A stretch of 8,030 bases of DNA, from positions 1 through 8,030 of the forward strand of contig JAQVMR010000044.1 in NCBI GenBank assembly GCA_028703545.1, read 5' to 3'. Shown one piece after another: positions 5,508-8,030 of this stretch. The position numbers and the translations under genes are program-made. Within the stretch, counting starts at the first letter, position 1. The number at the start of each line of letters is the position of its first letter. The notes under the pieces were generated by a model. The model was not told the DNA's origin. It searched no databases and saw only the letters and a program-made list of their open reading frames with translations. The stretch comes from Patescibacteria group bacterium (GTDB taxonomy: Bacteria; Patescibacteriota; Patescibacteriia; UBA1558; S5-K13).

Positions 5508-8030
5508 TTATTCAGATTGTTTTTCTGATTCTTCTTTTTTTGTATCTTCTGATTCTTCTTTGGTATCCAAATCTTTTATCTCTTGTTGGATTTCTTCTCT
5601 GTCAGAAATTTTCACAACATCATTTCCATCCAACATTTCAACATTTATTCCAAGAGCACGAAGTTCGCTCATTAAAACATTAAATGATTCAGGAACGTTT
5701 ACCTTCTCAATCTCTTCACCTTTAATAATTGCTTCATATGCTCTACTTCTTCCATTTACATCATCTGATTTAATTGTAAGAATTTCTTGCAGTATATGTG
5801 CGGCTCCATATGCTTCAAGTGCCCATACCTCCATTTCTCCGAATCTCTGACCACCGAATTGTGCTTTACCACCAAGTGGCTGTTGTGTAATAAGGGAATA
5901 TGGACCAATAGATCGTGCATGGATCTTATCCTCAACCAAATGGTTAAGTTTTAACATATAAGAAATACCTACTGTTGTTTTATTATCAAAGGGTTCACCT
6001 GTTTTTCCATCATAAAGTTGAACTTTTCCATTTTCTGGCATCTGTGCCTTAATCAATTCTTCTCTAATTTGTTCAATTGTTACTCCATTAAGTGGTGGTG
6101 TTGCAACCTTGTATCCCAATCTCTTTGCGGCAAGTCCCAAGTGGTTTTCTAAAACTTGTCCCAAATTCATACGAGAAATAATACCAAGAGGATTTAAAAT
6201 TATATCAATTGGAGTTCCGTCTTCCATAAAAGGCATATCTTCTACAGGAATAATTCTTGAAATAACTCCTTTATTTCCGTGACGACCTGCCATTTTATCT
6301 CCAATTTGAACCTTTCTAAGTTGTGCAACAGAAACTTGAATTGTTTGAATTACTCCTGCTGGTAATTTATCTCCATTTTTTCTTGTAAAAAATTTTATAT
6401 CCACAACCTTTCCGTTTTCGCCATGCTCTAAATAAAGAGATGAATCTTTTACATCCTTTGCTTTTTCTCCAAAAATTGCGCGCAATAATTTTTCCTCAGC
6501 CGACAATTCTGTTTCTCCTTTTGGTGTAATTTTTCCTACAAGTATGTCGCCAGATTTTACAGTTGCTCCGATTCTTATAATTCCATCTCCATCTAAATTT
6601 TTTAATCTTTCTTCTCCAATATTTGGAATATCACGAGTCACAACTTCTGAACCAAGTTTTGTTTCTCTTACCTCTATTGAATAATTTTCAATATGAATTG
6701 ATGTATACATATCATCTTGAACTAATCTCTGTGAGAGCAAAACTGCATCTTCAAAATTTCCACCTTCCCATGGCATATATGCAACAAGTACGTTTCTTCC
6801 AAGAGCAAGTTCTCCATTATCAATCGCTGCTCCATCAGCAATAACATCTCCTTTTTTAATTTCTTCACCTTTATCAACAATTGGATGTTGATTCATACAG
6901 GTTGAGGCATTTGATCTTACAAATTTAGATAAATTATAAACATGTTCTGTTTTATCTTTTCCTTGAATAATAATCTTATCTGATTGAACAAGTATTACTC
7001 TTCCATCTTGTTTTGCCCTTACAACTTGTCCACTATCTTCAGCGGCACGACCCTCAACTCCTGTTCCTATAATTGGAGCCTCTGGTTTAATAAGAGAAAC
7101 TGCCTGTCTTTGCATATTTGATCCCATAAGAGCACGAACAGCATCATCGTGTTCTAAAAATGGAATAAGCGAAGTTGCGATTGAAATAATTTGATTTGGG
7201 GCAACATCCATATAATCAATATTTATTACATCATCAAAGGATGGCTGACCATGTATTCTCATTTCAGACTGTGCATTTACAAAATGTCCATTACTATCTA
7301 CTGGATTTGTTGCTGGAGTCGTTGTTCCTCTCTCTTCTTCAAAAGCATCAATATAAACAATTTGATCTGTTACAAAAGGAATAATTGGAACTATAACTCC
7401 ATCATATTTTGCTAATTCTTTTACTGTTTTAGCGTCAATAATTGTATCTTTTTTTAAAATTATTTTTTGTGTTTTTGGATCAATTACATCCTGTCTTGTC
7501 TTTTGTCCAATAACTTCATCAAGCTCTGATATTTTTACGTCGTGAAGAACTTTTCTAAACGGAGTTTCAATAAATCCATATTCATTTATTCTTGCATAAG
7601 ATGATAAGTGTCCAACAAGTCCAATATTTGGTCCTTCTGGTGTTTGTATTGGACAAATTCTTCCGTAGTGACTGCGGTGTACATCACGAACCTCAAACCC
7701 AGCTCTTTCTCTTGAAAGTCCACCTGGTCCAAGAGCTGATAATCTTCTCTTATGTTCTAGCTCTGCAAGTGGATTTATCTGATCCATGAATTGTGATAAT
7801 TGAGATGACATAAAAAACTCTCTAATTGCTCCAATTACTGGTTTTGCATTTATAAGGATGTTTGGAGTTAAAGAATCTATATCTGCAGTAGACATTCTAT
7901 CTTTAATAATTCTTTCCATTCTTGCTAGTCCTATTCTGAATCTATTTTGAATTAATTCACCGACTGCTCTTACGCGTCTATTTCCCAAATGATCAATATC
8001 ATCAGCTGATTCTTGTGTTAAGTTTAATTT
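5508..8030 (-). CDS. rpoB: DNA-directed RNA polymerase subunit beta, 5'-truncated by window edge
   Basis: The C-terminal 840 residues are present. The frame is open to base 8030 and its first residues include DDIDHLGNRR, conserved around position 445 in E. coli, so roughly the first third of the protein lies outside. Numbering from 8030, the rifampicin pocket is at about 73-100 (SSQLSQFMDQINPL, HKRRLSALGPGG), then GFEVRDVHRSHYGRICP and TPEGPNIGL. NFED is at about 425-428. The active-site lysines of GDKMAGRHGNKG are near 579 and 587. The clamp-contact stretch GGKAQFGGQRFGEMEVWALE is near 720-739. The last 30 or so residues are a Lys/Glu-rich tail containing a short duplication, probably disordered. 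The stop is TAA. The TTG at 7986-7988 falls inside the conserved DHLGNRR motif and is an ordinary leucine, not a start. It forms an operon with rpoC downstream. Confidence 0.98.
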   Translation of the reverse strand, partial: KLNLTQESADDIDHLGNRRVRAVGELIQNRFRIGLARMERIIKDRMSTADIDSLTPNILINAKPVIGAIREFFMSSQLSQFMDQINPLAELEHKRRLSALGPGGLSRERAGFEVRDVHRSHYGRICPIQTPEGPNIGLVGHLSSYARINEYGFIETPFRKVLHDVKISELDEVIGQKTRQDVIDPKTQKIILKKDTIIDAKTVKELAKYDGVIVPIIPFVTDQIVYIDAFEEERGTTTPATNPVDSNGHFVNAQSEMRIHGQPSFDDVINIDYMDVAPNQIISIATSLIPFLEHDDAVRALMGSNMQRQAVSLIKPEAPIIGTGVEGRAAEDSGQVVRAKQDGRVILVQSDKIIIQGKDKTEHVYNLSKFVRSNASTCMNQHPIVDKGEEIKKGDVIADGAAIDNGELALGRNVLVAYMPWEGGNFEDAVLLSQRLVQDDMYTSIHIENYSIEVRETKLGSEVVTRDIPNIGEERLKNLDGDGIIRIGATVKSGDILVGKITPKGETELSAEEKLLRAIFGEKAKDVKDSSLYLEHGENGKVVDIKFFTRKNGDKLPAGVIQTIQVSVAQLRKVQIGDKMAGRHGNKGVISRIIPVEDMPFMEDGTPIDIILNPLGIISRMNLGQVLENHLGLAAKRLGYKVATPPLNGVTIEQIREELIKAQMPENGKVQLYDGKTGEPFDNKTTVGISYMLKLNHLVEDKIHARSIGPYSLITQQPLGGKAQFGGQRFGEMEVWALEAYGAAHILQEILTIKSDDVNGRSRAYEAIIKGEEIEKVNVPESFNVLMSELRALGINVEMLDGNDVVKISDREEIQQEIKDLDTKEESEDTKKEESEKQSE
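5523..5561 (-). repeat. 15-bp direct repeat in the rpoB 3' end
   Basis: TTCTGATTCTTCTTT on the plus strand occurs exactly at 5523-5537 and 5547-5561, a 24-bp period. On the coding strand each copy encodes KEESE, giving two KEESE blocks separated by DTK. The period is eight codons, so the frame is kept. This looks like a small in-frame duplication in the dispensable charged tail of RpoB. Confidence 0.8.

Noticed and set aside
288..7789. Other plus-strand open frames (for example 288-554, 2015-2290, 5560-5850, 6623-6844, 7191-7415, 7592-7789)
   Set aside because: All lie antisense to well-supported ftsK, rpoC or rpoB sequence and show only low-complexity or hydrophobic shadow peptides.
7986..7988. 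TTG as the rpoB start codon
   Set aside because: The frame is open to the window edge and the TTG is the leucine of the conserved DDIDHLGNRR motif, so the gene simply begins outside.

Overview
The window looks like a piece of a low-GC bacterial chromosome carrying three essential housekeeping genes, all on the minus strand. In transcription order (right to left) they are rpoB (its 5' third lies beyond the right edge), rpoC (complete) and ftsK (runs off the left edge). The AT-rich codon use, the AT-only leaders without a recognisable Shine-Dalgarno, the RpoC coiled-coil insertion, the four-helix FtsK N-terminus and the simple AT-rich intergenic repeats suggest a Candidate Phyla Radiation (Patescibacteria) lineage. 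This placement comes from recognition by eye, not from a phylogeny.

Layout: positions 8030-5508 encode the last 840 residues of RNA polymerase beta, covering the rifampicin pocket, active-site lysines and C-terminal clamp region. A 38-bp AT-only spacer leads to rpoC (5469-1573, 1298 aa), which has both zinc sites and the NADFDGD catalytic loop. The pair is evidently one transcription unit, closed by a Rho-independent terminator at 1525-1553. Just beyond it, a good extended -10 promoter (1481-1509) fires in the same direction. It gives ftsK a leader of about 130 nt at roughly 13% GC that contains short direct repeats. ftsK starts at 1342.

The most notable feature is in ftsK. Its reading frame is interrupted by one TGA at 125-127, exactly where the Walker A P-loop (GATGSGKS) needs its second glycine. 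The frame then continues without a break through SGKS and DPKRVEL to the window edge. This is what UGA=glycine (genetic code 25, known in Gracilibacteria and Absconditabacteria/SR1) would look like. A single GGA-to-TGA mutation or sequencing error would look the same. Against recoding, about 190 other glycines in the three genes are all GGN and no other in-frame UGA occurs. Both visible stops are TAA, which fits either reading. The sequence alone does not settle it.

No tRNA, rRNA, CRISPR array, insertion sequence or accessory system was seen.
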